Shown: positions 11,361-23,800 of the stretch, one piece after another | How positions within the stretch are numbered: position 1 is the stretch's first letter | Layout of the letters: every line of letters starts with the position of its first letter | Assembly (NCBI RefSeq): GCF_000687475.1 | Contig: NC_057316.1 | Location: 5,022,001-5,086,000, forward strand | Reading direction: 5' to 3' | From: Ustilaginoidea virens | Taxonomy: Eukaryota > Ascomycota > Sordariomycetes > Hypocreales > Clavicipitaceae | Length of the DNA stretch: 64,000 nt | Made by a program: the position numbers and the translations under genes | The notes under the pieces: generated by a model | What the model was told of the DNA's origin: nothing | Database searches by the model: none | The model's input: only the letters and a program-made list of their open reading frames with translations

Positions 11361-12663
11361 GGGTTGTGTACGGTTTTCGAAGGGCGGCGTGGCTTCTTAG
11401 CGGGATACTGATACTGCGTTTGAAAGAGTGGGCGGCGTCACTGGATGGAGAGGTGGGATGAGTGGGTTCATGCTGGAACTCGGGACGATGACGGGTTGAA
11501 ACTTGGTCGAAGCTATTGTGCAGGTGCGGCGCACGGTGGCGTCTGTCTTGGCCGATTCTGATGCGTCTGATGCGTCTGATGCGTCTGATGCGTCTGATGC
11601 GTCTTCTGCAAGGGCATTATCGACCGCGAGGGTCTCGATTATCGATTATGGATGCGATGGAAGTAGTCGTGCTTTGCTTTCGTTCGTGAAGAGCCGCAAG
11701 CGCAGACGTCGTGAAATAAAGTTGCAATGGCTGGCGGTTGGAATTGGGTAATACGGTTGAATAAGGTTAGATACTTGCCACCTCACCTCCCCCCCCCCCC
11801 TCCCCGCTTATATTTACTACGTGCACCCCTACTTCGGGAGAAAGCCACATGCACTTTATATGGAACATTACCTCGTAAGGTACTTATTACTGAAAGGAGT
11901 CACTACGAAAAGTCTCTTGCTATGGAAAACTACTCCGCGAGATGCTTTGACTGCTGAAGTCGCCTTGTAAAGACATTTTTTTTCGCAGAGGTACGGCCAA
12001 AACTCAAGGGAAGGGGCTTGCGGCGCAAAAAAAAAAAAAAAAAAAAAAAAAGGAAAAGGGCTGCGCAATTAGAAAGCCCCGCAGAGAGCCGCGAGTCAGA
12101 CTCGAAACCTGGTAGGTCTATAAAGACCCACGGAAAGTCCGCCCCTAAATCTACCCTACGTCATTGCCACTTTGATGCAGTACGAGATCAATGACTTCCG
12201 CCTTGTTGCCTCTCACTCAGCCACACTAGCCCAGCCACACTCCGGCCGACCCTAGCGTGCCACCTGCCCGCTAGGTTTTGAGGAAACGATTCACTAACGC
12301 ATTCCAACGATGACCCCCTTCCTTGGGCAGGCGCCAAGCCTCCAATTTAAGCCTGCCAAGATTGATCCATGACATCTGGAAGATTGGAAGTTGAACTTCG
12401 TAAAGCCACTTGCTTTCTCGTCCGCCGAGTATAAAGAGCATTCCTCCCCGCCGCTAGTTGACCTCGTCGGCCATACTTTGCTTCTACATCATTCCAAGTT
12501 GACCCTTTACATACATACTCAACACCCAACACCAGGTATAGATTGGCAGAGATTGGCTGCAGGATCAAGTCAGCTGAACTGCATTCTCCTGCACCGCGTC
12601 CGTCCACCTTATACGCTGCTCGGCAACGGATCTGGTATTGACGACTTTGCTCCACACATCAGC
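11361..12663. other. Divergent promoter region
   Basis: This interval lies between the minus-strand B-box gene and the plus-strand glycine-rich surface protein gene. It contains a five-copy TGATGCGTC array (11559-11603), a C-run near 11790-11800, an A-run of about 25 (12027-12051), and a TATA-like TATAAAG near 12430, roughly 230 bp before the start codon at 12664. No coding gene is supported. Confidence 0.5.
11559..11603. repeat. Five-copy 9-bp tandem repeat (TGATGCGTC)
   Basis: Five perfect head-to-tail copies of TGATGCGTC lie about 200 bp upstream of the B-box protein start (minus strand). The unit length is a multiple of three, so it gives an Asp-Ala-Ser repeat in one frame, but no gene is supported there. 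Confidence 0.92.
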
Positions 12664-13529
12664 ATGCGATTCCACTTGGCTTTCGTACTAGCACATTTGC
12701 TGTCCACAGCTGCCGCAGGTGTCATTGGCCCCCAGGGTTCTGTACAAGACGGCAACCACTTGCTGCGAAGGAAAGGCGGCGGCAGCGGCGGCGGCCGTGG
12801 AGGAGGAGGAGGAGGAGGAGGAGGAGGAAGTGGTGGTGGTGGTGGCGGTAGCCCCTTCACTGGAGGCTTCGGAAGCGCTGGGAGCAACGGTGGTGGCTTG
12901 TAGGTTCATCGCGAAACGCCTCCTTCTCCGCCAACACATGATACTAACCGGCATGCTACAGCCGTGGAAACACAGCCTCTGGATCCAACATCGGTGGTAC
13001 GTCTCGTGGAGGCTCCGGCCCTACACGAGCATACGGCGGAGGCGGCTATTACGGCGGAGGCGCTGCCTCTCCCTACAGATCCGGGGCTGCAACAGCTGCT
13101 GGCGTTGGTGCTTTGGCTTTCGCCGCTGGAGCTCTTGCCTTTTGGCCTGGTCTCTGGATCTATGGCGCTTACCTTTATCCACATCGCAATGACTATTCTT
13201 TCTACAACAGCACAGCTCAGCGCAACGAGAGCCTTCCCGTTGTCTGCGCTTGTGCCAAGTACGCCGTGTGCGGATGTGATGAAAATACGGCCATCACGAA
13301 GGAACTTGTCGGCAACGGCACTTACTCGGCTTTGAACAAGAGCATCATCAATGTCGGCGACTACAACGGCCGGAAGACCTTGTTGATCAATGGCACCTTG
13401 CCCAACGGAACGACCGCCGATGGCCCAGACCAAGAAACCAGTGCCGGTGTCGCCATGTCCAGCCTAGACATGAGCGCTGGTCTATGGCCTGCCGTGACCT
13501 GCGTCATCGCAGCCATCCTTCTTTGCTGA
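12664..13529 (+). CDS. Glycine-rich cell-surface protein, probably GPI-anchored (DUF7732-like)
   Basis: Exons are 12664-12899 and 12962-13529 (62-nt intron with a TACTAAC branch site), giving 267 residues. The start MRFHLAFVLAHLLSTAAAG is a signal peptide. Residues about 36-80 are a glycine-rich stretch (GGG/SGG repeats) that continues past the splice as RGNTASGSN and GGGGYYGGG. Next come an Ala/Gly hydrophobic segment, then a conserved block with CACAKYAVCGCDEN and several N-glycosylation sequons (NST, NES, NGT, NKS). The end is a serine-containing omega-like region followed by a hydrophobic tail ending in AAILLC, as in GPI proteins. It resembles the fungal DUF7732 family from memory. The splice choice is supported by unbroken glycine-rich reading across the junction. 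Confidence 0.8.
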
Positions 13530-14358
13530 TGCCTGATCAGACTTTTGGAATCCTGCCTTTTAATTTCTGTTTCTGCTTCTGTTTCTTTTTCTATTTTGTG
13601 CCGTTCATCACGGCGGAATAAGTCTTCTAGGAGTCGTGGCTGGCATGTATTGCTAATGGTGGTTGATGATATCCCGGAGGCATGTTTGGCCATCCAAGCG
13701 TTGTGCATTTTTGCAATTTTTTTTCTTCTCCACGAGAGGGACCTTCCAGTTCAAGGAGCTGTGAAATCCGTGATTATACAACGGAAAGGAAGGAAAGCGT
13801 TGCCTAGAGAGAAGCGTACAGACCAAGCCCCCGTTCACTCGTTAGTTTGCACATAAAATCGTACAGTGAAATCAAATGAATCCAGACTCGACAGTTGATG
13901 CGCAAAGTTGATCAAGACTCTGGCTCCCTCTCCGCCTGCCATCTGGTGCTTATTCCTTTGCTGGGTAAAAATGCATTGCGTATTTGTTGACCCTCGACGC
14001 CTCAAGGGGGGTGCCATTAACTCGGGCCACGCCAGCTCGATACGCTGCTTCGTCACGTGCAAACTCTCGTGGCTTGTGCTTCGCCGACCCCACCACCAGT
14101 CCTGACTAAGCGTGCTCATTGTGGTCACGGCTTGCTCCACCAACTCTTCAAGCTTCTCCATTTGCTTGCGTCAGCTTTTGGCAGGCATTTCAATTCACTT
14201 CACTACTCCATCTTCCCTGCGTTTGCCTATCACTGTTGCTGTGTCAGCTGCTTCTCCCTGCTATCCTTAAGTATGCTGTAGTTGCCCTTCAGTGCGCTAC
14301 ACGCCCTGGGGAGCAAACCGCTTGCGGTTCAACCCTCGCGAGCATCGTACGTCACAAC
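13530..14358. other. Intergenic, TAF1 promoter and leader
   Basis: No gene is seen. The frame of TAF1 extends upstream to 14119 without a stop, but that extension has no family character. The interval presumably holds the 3' end of the surface-protein transcript and the TAF1 promoter. Confidence 0.5.
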
Positions 14359-17300
14359 ATGGCAGAGCAGAAGGAGTTCTCGTCCTTTGACGAGAGCGCC
14401 TGGAAAGCCCAGGATGCGGCCGACGATCGCGAAATCGCCCGATTGCTGGAAGAGAGCCAAGATGGTGCGAATGGCGGGCTCAAGCTTGACGACGCGCCGT
14501 TTGACCAGACCGATAAAGCCGAAGATGCGCAGGACTTCGAGGACATCAGTGACGACGACCTTCCAGAAGAAGAGCCTAGTGCCGCCACCTCTCTAGAATT
14601 GCCCGGACTAACCGACGACGGAGGGACGAGCAACGACGCAGACGACTTATTCGGCGAAGGCCCATCTTCACCAACCGACACCATTTTGGGACCCCCTTCG
14701 CCTGCTACTCGTGTTCGCAGTGCTGATGCTGGTGACGAGTCTCACCCCGTCGACTCTAGCCTCAGCTTTGCCGCCATCAACTTCGGCCTGGACACGCACA
14801 TGAACGGTGCTGCTAACCAGGATCCTGATATTCCGGCCCCGGCGGAAACGGTGGAGGATTTGCTCAAGGCAACTTGGCCCGCTTTCAAGAAAGGTCGGAT
14901 CCTCACTTGGAGTGAGCTCCTGCCACCCAAAAAGGCCATTTGGAAGGAGAAGAAGCCTCTGAAAAAACCCAAACCACTCGTGACGAGCAAGTTGAGCCTA
15001 GATCTGTCTGCGGATCAGGAAAAGATGTTTCGCATTCCAGGGACAGCAACGGGATCTAAACAGCGCGCCATGGACATGTCTTTTGCAGGTCTGGTTCGAT
15101 GTGAAGAGGATGCAGTCGGGGAAGGCGAGGACACGTCGCAGTTTGATCTAGATCAAGAATCGGACTCGGAAACTGTCATGGGGTTCAGACTGCGGGATAT
15201 CGACCTTGCCTGCGAAGATTTCGACTCACGAATCCTTTCCGTCGAAAGTGACTTCCAGAGATACCAGGCCGCGGAGGAGTCCTCGGAAAGGAAGCGGCCT
15301 ATCGAGGAGCAAGACGAGGAATGGGACGCAGAGTTTTTGGCAGACACGGCAGAGACTGCAGCCGAAAAGCATCAACGACCGCGAAAAAGAAGGGCGATTC
15401 AATTCGGGCTACCCGAGATCCCGCGTTACAGCGCCCCAACGTTTGATAACTTTGAAGACGCCACGAAACGAGGATCCAAACGAGTGCAGCTGGACATGAG
15501 TGACCCTCATCTCCTCCTCGACGCGGAATTGCATGTGCGCACCAAGCGGACCTGTCCAGACTCCAAAGTCAAGAGGATGGCAAACGGAAACATGGGCCGG
15601 GACATATCCCAGCGGTTCAACATCTCAAACGACGAGGCATATGAGCTGCTGAAAGAAAACCATCAGAGCAAGGTTCGTGCCACGCTGGGAAACATTTCCG
15701 TGGAGCACAGTATGCCAGCCATCAAGCTCTCATGGCCCTACTACAAGGTGAAGCTTGGCGGCACTACGGACGAGTACCATCGGCCACGCTTCCGCTACAA
15801 AAAATTTGCTGGCCACGTCATCAAATTCGAGAAGCCCCAGCATCAGAGGCGTAAGCTGATGAAGGGCAAAGCCCACGAGGTGTTCCGCTGGTCAAGGGAC
15901 CTAAGTCTCAGCGACAACTCGACGGCGGTGCTCTTCGAGTACTGTGAGCCCAGACCGCGAGTTCTCAACAATTTCGGCATGGGCAGTAAGCTCATCAACT
16001 ACTACCGCCGGAAAGACAACAACGACGACGAGCAGTTGCCCAAGCAAAGTTTGGGCGAGTACCGTATGCTGCTCCCGGAAGACAGATCGCCATTTTCTCT
16101 TTTTGGCACCGTGGATGCAGGGGAGACGGTGCCCACCCTGCACAACGAGATGTATCGGGCTCCAGTCTTCAAGCACGCACCCCGCGGTACCGATTTCCTG
16201 GTCGTGAGAAGCACCACTGGCGTCAGGGGCTCCAAGTGGTATCTGCACAAGATCGATCACCTGCATGTGGTGGGCCAGACTTTCCCCTCGGTAGATGTGC
16301 CAGGTCCGCATAGTAGGCGAGTTACGAACGCGTCGAAGAACCGGATGAAGATGCTAGCTTTCCGCATGATACGGCACAGCAAGTCAGACAACTGCCAGCT
16401 GTCGGACATGACGAAACATATCGCGGAATCCACCGACACCCAGAACCGGCAAAAACTGAAGGAATTCCTTCAGTACGACAGGGACAGCGGCGAGAAGGGA
16501 ATGTGGCGCCTGAAGCCCAGCGAGATCCTGCCAGACGAGAATGCGATCCGCGCCATGATCAAGCCGGAGGAGGTCAGCCTATTGGACGCCATGCAGCTCG
16601 GTATCAAGGAGCTGGAGGATGCCGGATACGACCCCAGAAACGCAAACATTGATGACGATGTCGTCGACGTCGACGTCGAGGAAGAGGAGGAGGATGAAGG
16701 AGGTGCAAGCAAGGGCCCCAAGGGCGTCAAGAAGATGGCCGAAAAGCAGGAGGAGACACTTGCGGACAAGATGGCCCCCTGGAAGACGACAAAAGCGTTC
16801 ATCGATGCATGCGCCCAAAAGGCCATGCTTCAGCTGCATGGCGAAGGCGATCCAACAGGGCACGGGCTGGGGTTCAGCTTCATCCGCACCTCCATGAAGG
16901 GCGGGTACATTGAGGCTGTTCAGGGCCCGTTGGCGACGTCGGCAGACGCCATGGAACGCGAGAAGCGCGCCAACGGCGGCCATGCCTACAACGTCAAGAG
17001 ACAGCAAGCCATGTACGAAGAAGGCATCAAGGAGATTTGGGACAAGCAAAAGGCCACGCTGTCCGACGCCCAGGAACACGACGACAGGGACGTCGTCGCC
17101 ACCGAAGACGAGGACGATCGGTTCAACGTGCATGCAGCGGCGACTCCGGCGCAGTTCGAGGAAGGCGCTAGCCAAATTAGTGGATTTACATCGTCTAGCC
17201 GCCACCCGAAGAAAGCCATACGCATCACGAGGGAGGTTCGCCTGCCGGACGGCACGACCCAGTCGCGCGTCGAGGTGGTGCATGATCCGGTCGTCATCTC

Positions 17301-18763
17301 ACAGTACATGAAGCGGCGCACGGAAGCAGACCTGGAAATCAAAGAGTATGTGGCCAAGACGGTCCGTCGCAAAGGCCAGATGCGCCCGCCCCAAAGCTGG
17401 GTCAGGTTGCCGTGCTTTGTCAAGGCACTGCACAAGTGGGCATGCCTGAGTGACATGTACACAAAGCCGGGGAGGAGGCCAGCGCCGCCGTCCCCGGGCT
17501 CCTTCACAGACGTTGTCGGAATGGACTTGAGACCACCCGCTTACGTGTATCTGTCTACAGCATCTACAGCTCCAGGCCTACGGGTAATGCCGATCATGAC
17601 CGTCTTGCAGGCATTAGGTTCGCCCCCCTCGCCCTGCATATTCTTCTCGCGCACATGTGAAGCCATTTCAGAAGCTGACCCGTCTTATCAGAATCAAGAA
17701 GGAGCTCGAACGACTCGAGAAGAACAAGGCCAGACGACAAGCTCGCGAACAGCAAAAGGAGCTCCACCAGAAGGCCAGCTCCGGCGACGCCGGATCCCCC
17801 GGGGCCATGGACAAGATCCCCACTGGCACGACCCGAAAGTGCGCTAACTGCGGACAAGTCGGGCATATCAAGACGAACAAAAAGTATGGAACCCTTCACC
17901 TCCCCACCTCCGTTTACACCCTTTGACTGGTTCTCTGCCGCGTCGCACGAACCGGGGCGTCGGGACAAGACTGGCAAGCGCAAGGGCAAGCGCAAGCGCA
18001 AGCGCAAGGACAAGTGCATCCTGCGCAGACTGATGGAGGAGTCGGATCGTCAGGCCAAGGCCAGGGATCGAGCTGCCGCGCAGCAGTCCAGACGCGACGG
18101 CAAGGAGCAGCAGAGACTCAGAGACCAGCAAGTGCGGGCCGAAAAGAAGGAGCAGGCTGCCAGGCTGAAAGAGCTGCAGAGGCAGCAACAGGAGCAGCTT
18201 CGCCAGCAAAAGAAGAGGGAGCAGGAGGCGCTGCGGGAGGAAAAGAGACGCCAGGCGGAGAAGCTGAGGCAGCGGGCGCGGGCCGAGAGGGAATCGAGGA
18301 CGCGTCGGCGTCTCGCGGCCGAAGAAGACAAGCAAAGAAGGAGGGAAGAAAAGGCGAAAGCTCGCCCCAAGTACAGCTACGGATCGTTGCCGAAATGACG
18401 TGACAAGTGTCTGGAAAGCAACCACTGCAGGCATCAAAGTTCGATATCTCCGGATTGCTCTTGCTTGTTCAGGCTGGCCCGACGCCCGACGCCCGACGCC
18501 CAGCCACCACCCCTTTTTCTTTTTTCCTCTTTTGCCCTCCCGTTGTTGCTGTTGTTCCCCCCCCCCCCCCCCCCCCCACGATGCGCTCTACACTGCGGTG
18601 CCGTATTTTGCTGACTTGCTTTTTTTCTCTCTTCTCCCCGACCAAAAAAAGGCTATGTCCGTTGCTTAATGGGACGATGAAGACCGACAAGGGCGCATTA
18701 GAACACGGCGGCTTTGGGAATTACAGCGCGCCAACTATGGGGGCAGGATCGCCGGATGCATAG
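14359..18763 (+). CDS. TAF1: TFIID subunit TAF1
   Basis: Largest subunit of general transcription factor TFIID. Exons are 14359-17345, 17692-17883 and 18652-18763, giving 1096 residues. The start MAEQKEFSSFDESAWK begins an acidic N-terminus; the TAF1 core (DUF3591) occupies roughly residues 400-900, with ISNDEAYELLKENHQ and LSWPYYKVKLGG. No bromodomains are present, as is usual in fungi. A C-terminal basic coiled stretch (IKKELERLEKNKARRQ) leads to a zinc knuckle CANCGQVGHIKTNKKLC (about residues 1046-1062), then LLNGTMKTDKG and a short tail. Introns are long for this window: 346 nt, and 768 nt, the latter splitting the zinc knuckle just before its last Cys. Reading straight through either intron destroys the conserved C-terminus, which is why this model is preferred. 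Confidence 0.9.
17886..18398 (+). other. 170-codon basic ORF inside TAF1 intron 2
   Basis: An uninterrupted frame begins with an ATG that overlaps the intron's 5' splice site (GTATGG) and ends well before the acceptor at 18652. Its product is extremely rich in Lys, Arg, Glu, Gln and Ala (KGKRKRKRKDK, then Q/R/E-rich heptad-like sequence) and would form a highly charged helix. I recognise no family. It may be a chance frame in biased sequence, a retained-intron alternative C-terminus, or a nested gene. Same-strand placement inside a host intron makes independent expression uncertain. Confidence 0.35.
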
Positions 18764-20119
18764 GACTCCCCGGGGGGCCCCCTTTTCTCCCCCTTTTCTC
18801 CCCCTGGTGGCAGGTTTTGCGCGAAAAATTGGTTTACCGTGTCTTTTACACGCGAGACGGTGATGCGGGTCGAGTGATTTTTTTTTTTTTTTTTCACATT
18901 GCGGGATTGGCTTTTGCTTACGGATTGGGAGGACTCATTAGCACGATGGCGAGGCGCAAGGGCGTTGAAAGGGGCATGCATTAGGTAGCTGCCGCGGTGT
19001 TGGGGAAAGGAGGTGCAATGTTTCTAGGGCACCAAGAATACGATTGCGTAACACGGGTGGCATCTAGAGTAAATATGCGAGATGGCATACAGGTGTGATG
19101 TGAATCTGCTGGCTTGCTGACGAGTGCCGCCAACATGTGATTGTTCTTTCTTCCTTTTTTTCTGGCCAAAAGTTGCCCAGGGTTGGGTCAGCAGGCGGGA
19201 GAGCCGGCAGCGGTCTCAAGAGAACTACGAGCTGTGCCTTTGAACTATCCAGAGATTTGCCTCGGATTGTAGGGCTATGCGGGTTGACACGGGGATGGCG
19301 CTAGACTTGGGCAGTCGGACATTGCGCTGACTTGGTTGAGGAACTGGATCTGCTCGTCTTGCATGCTTACTATATATAACTCTGGTCTTGGAGGCAACAT
19401 GGATGGGACGTTGAGGACGGTGTGCTCATGAGACTCGAGTAGGGGTGATGTTGTGGTGCCCGACGTGTGTAGTTAGTTGTCTGCGCCGAGAAGCGGACGC
19501 GGTGTCAATCAGGACTGCAGCACGTGGTTGACGGTTGTCCTGACAGAATGACAAAACGCGAGGCGCGGGTTAAGCGCTTTTGCCCTTCCAGGTTTGGTCC
19601 GCCCAGAGGTGACTTTTTGCGATGAACATGGCGCTTTGGCAATCGTGATCTGGATCTGGTGGTTGAAGAGAAGCCTTTTCGCCTGGACTGCACGTGCCGC
19701 GAAAATCGTTGCCACAGTGTCGCACCATCAATGCCTGAGCGGGTGGTGGTGTTTTCATGTTTTCCCGCAAACGCCATTCGTCTTGGACGGTCGGTAGCAG
19801 AAGAAGCAACATTCAGCTCTGCCTTGACAGCGACCTGAGTCAAGCAGCAAGATGGATACAAGAAAGGAAAGCCACAAAACACCCTGGGCTTGTTCCCTGC
19901 CACGAGCTTCGCAGAGTCGGGCGAAATAACACCGGGAGAAGAGTAGGAGACTGTTCATCAGAAAGAGGGGGGGGGGGCAGCACGATGCACAGACAGGAAA
20001 AAGCGATGCTTTTAATAGCCTGGAGGAGGGGGTCGGAGCTCGGAACCGACGCGGCGCATGAGCCAAGGATGTGTCCGAACGCGCCAGGCTGCAAGACTGC
20101 GCGAGGGCCAGGACGGAAT
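18764..20119. other. Intergenic, no gene seen
   Basis: Contains C/G-rich blocks just after TAF1, a T-run near 18878-18895, and otherwise unremarkable sequence. Open frames on both strands are short and overlap one another without family character. Confidence 0.5.
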
Positions 20120-20833
20120 CCGAGCTCATGGTTCTGGATTCTGGAATGCTTGTAGGTGTGTGTCGTCTGGTTTATCGCGCGCGTGACACTCCTGCACCCT
20201 GTTTCGGTTGGTTGACTACAAAACGCCAGGTGCTTAGGCAACCTCTTCCATGCATCAACAAGACGCCTCCAATCAACATGGCTGAATGAAAAGTAGTTAC
20301 CGTTGCGAGGCAGCAACTACTATCGATTCGGTTGAGCTGCATCAGGATTTAGAAAAAAACCTGCTACGGCGGCAGCGCGAGAGGGTTGGGGGGGGAAGGG
20401 TTCACCTGGCAAGCTTCGCGAACCCTTCAAAGCGAACCGAGGTAGATGGATTCTAGTTTCATCAGTTCAGTAGTGCCGAGCTCATGGTTCTGGATTCTAG
20501 AATGCTTATAGGTGTGTGTCGTCTGGTTTATCGCGCGCGTGACACTCCTACACCCTATTTCGGTTGGTTGACTACAAAACGCCAGGTGCTTAGGCAACCT
20601 CTTCCATACATGAACAAGACGCCTCCAATCAATATAGCTGAATGAAAAGTAGTTACCGTTGCGAGGCAGCAACTACTATCGATTCGGTTGAGCTGCATCA
20701 GGATTTAGAAAAAAACCTGCTACGGCGGCAGCGCGAGAGGGTTGGGGGGGGAAGGGTTCACCTGGCAAGCTTCGCGAACCCTTCAAAGCGAACCGAGGTA
20801 GATGGATTCTGGTTTCATCAGTTCAGTAGTGCC
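20120..20833. repeat. 356-bp tandem direct duplication with RIP-type differences
   Basis: Copy 1 (20120-20475) and copy 2 (20476-20831, with two further matching bases) are adjacent head-to-tail. By eye they differ at nine positions. Eight are C/T or G/A transitions, each in a CpA/TpA (or TpG/TpA) context: seven changed in copy 2 and one in copy 1. One is a C/G transversion. That is the pattern left by repeat-induced point mutation or a similar cytosine-directed process. No gene lies inside; short frames through it contain the same residues twice. Confidence 0.93.
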
Positions 20834-23800
20834 ATGAAGATGGTGCGAATGAAGAACAATTGCTCTCAGTCCTTATTGACCGAGATGAAAGTTCCGTCAT
20901 GGTAAGCAGACAACAATCCGAAGGGGGCTTTGGCGCTTTCAGGATCAGTCAGGCTCAAACATGGCGCGGCAAGTGGTGTAGATGGCAACCACGTGGAAAG
21001 ATGCTGTATGTTTTTGAAGGGGAATAAAACAAATTTCGAATCCTAGCGTGGTGCTCTTCACTAGACATGATAGGCATCCGGAAAAGACCGAAGGGGATTG
21101 GGTTTGTATCGTCGTCGCTGTGCCAGGTAGCTAGCAGAAGAAGAAGACAACAAATTGTCGCGATTCATGCCGTTGGCTGGGATCAGCTCGTCCTCATTGG
21201 TCACTGTGCCGCACGTTGGTTGCGATTCAGGCTTCAGCTGCGCGCGACGAGGTGAAATGACCTAGATAGGCATGGGGTAACAATCGACAATCGCCATTCG
21301 TTCTAAAGGTGAGGGGAGGGGCCTCGTCCGTGCTCCAGAGACCCATTTAATGACTTTTAGCTTACAACATGAGCCGCGGAAACGCAGCCAAAGAGGCAGG
21401 GGACCCGGGGAACCGCTTCTAGAGTTGGGGATGTGGCGTCGTTGCTTGAATGGAGGGAGACCCCCCGGCGTGATCAGACCCTCGTGGCCCTTTCATTTAC
21501 TGCAAATCTGCCATCTGAGCTTCAAGCGCAATCCGCAGTTGGAGAACGGAGATATTCGATCAGAATCTGAAATAGCTCGCAATAAGATCCGAGGGCAACT
21601 GAGGAATCGCGACGTGTCATCAACCCGGGAAAGACGGCACCGATCATGCAAGACATGGTGGTGCCTCATGCGAACCGACGGGTACCGGGTTGTTGTGAAC
21701 AGCTTGTGTTTTGATTTTCCCTTTCGACGCTGACGTTGCAAACTGCAACTACTCTGGAGTCGGTACCTTGCTGATGGCTTTTTACGGATTGGCAGAGCAA
21801 AGGACAACATGAGACATTAAACTTGCGACAAGACTGTAAACGTAAAGCCTGTGACCAAGTCTCAGATGTGGTTATCTCTTACCCAGTGGCAGCTTCTCAT
21901 ATGGCGACTTGGACGTCGACTGCGATGGTCATTCATCACCTTGACCAGGGCGTTGGACTCGATGAATTAATTCTGTTGCTCACCTTGGAGATTCGGCGAG
22001 GAGCGCGGACCTGGGCTGGAGACAAAATGGCGCTGTTAACAAGATTGACGAAAGCAAGGCGTAGAAAAAGCTCGAGATGCCAAGACGTCTGGTTCCAGCC
22101 AACCAACAATGTTCCAGCCACGAGGGCAAGGGGCAGGGGAAGGCCCCGAGGCTGCCAGCCCTGCCGCTTGTTGCTGCTACCTACCGTCAGCTACCGGTTA
22201 TGTACCGGCCGGGAGGTAGTAGGTACCTTAGGTTAGGCAAGGTAGGTACCTAGGTAGGTACCTTACGCAGCTGGCAGGCAAGTGGGTCAGCCTAGCCACG
22301 TGCAGGTTAGGGAGTGGCTTAGGTTAGGCAGTGGAGATGTTGCCGCAAAGCCAACGAGAAATGAGGAGAGGTTGAGCCGGCGTTGCGGGAAGACAGATAC
22401 TCCGCGGGAGGGGAGCGGTATCTACTCCGTAGTCTGGTGCTCTTTTACAGAAGGCCAAGCCCTGCGGAGTAGCCGTTGTCCTGGCGTGGGATGTAAGACA
22501 GTAATACAATTTATAATGAACGAGGCAGGGTGTGTAGAGTGTAGAGTTTACAAGAGTCAACCACCTCAGACAGACTGGTGCCAGGCAGCTGCCAGGCAGC
22601 TGCCAGCACCTTTCTCGCCGCCAAGACCAGGGGGCAGGAAGGCGGTGCCCACGGAGGGCCAGGTACCACCATACCAATACCATTGAGACCAGGATGCCAG
22701 GCAGGAGGTAGGAGGTAGGCAGGAAAGAACTACTCCGTACCCGAGGCATCACGACCACGACCACTAGGTACCTACGTACCTGGTAGGGCACCTCTCAACA
22801 TCTACGTCCGGTTCTGGACAGATGTATGGAAATAAGCAACAACAACAACAACAACAACAATAATAATACCAACAAGATAAAATAAATTAATAATAAATCA
22901 TCAAAAAAAAATAAAAATAAAAAAAAGACACTCACGTAGTATGAATATGGGCACTCTTGGCGTCAGATATTGCAGGTAGTACCGGCCTTGGTTGACAAGG
23001 TGTCAACTTCTTTGACTGCAAAAAGCCAGGGTGTCGTCATACAATGATATGGATGCGGCAACTTGGAAGCATACTTGTCCTGTTCTCTCTCAATCCCGAG
23101 TGCTACGTGGATTATTCGACCTTGGTACTATTATTTCCCCATCAACACATCAACACAATGGAGAACGCCATCGAGCACCTTGGGCGGATAGCCCGCCCGC
23201 CCGTCCTGAAATGTGGCCTCAAAAGAGCACTGATGACCGACCAACTAAGGTAACTGGGCAGGACGGGGGAAAAAAGCCACGGACTTACTCGACAGGAACC
23301 GCCCATCGATCCAATACTCGTACTTGCATCGTACATACTTGCATCGTACATACTACACGGCCATGCGACACCACGTGCGTATCTTGAATGAGTCAATGGC
23401 CCCGCCTGGACACAATGTTAGCTGTCCGTTCCGTTCCACTTGTCACGATTGACCCAAATGAAATCATGACCTCTGGCCCCAGGAAAAGCCACTTTGACAA
23501 GCGTTTTGACGAGATGGACGCTCCACGCTGTTCGGTTGGTTGGCGACTTGGCGCATTCTTTTCACCGTGCTCTACCGTGGCTTGCCAACGGCGGCCCTCA
23601 AGCCACAGGCCGGCCATTATTCAGTCAATCAGGGCGAGGCAGATGCGAGGCAGATGCGAGGCAGATGCGAAATGGGGCGAAATGGGGCGAAATAGAGCGA
23701 AAGGGAGCGATGCAGTACCGAGTACTCTGGGGAGATGTACATAGCCTTGATTGTAGCTGATGTGGCATCAAGGACAAACTCGACTGGGTCTCGGTCCCTT

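Noticed and set aside
14119..14358. N-terminal extension of the TAF1 frame
   Set aside because: Open by chance; the family-like protein starts at MAEQKEF (14359) and the upstream translation has no conserved features.
17346..17691. Reading through the first TAF1 intron as coding
   Set aside because: The frame stays open but loses the IKKELERLEKN segment and zinc knuckle; GTATGT donor and TTATCAG acceptor restore them.
20839..22686. Several short open frames
   Set aside because: They are 60-140 codons with no signal peptide, domain or splice-supported extension; treated as intergenic.
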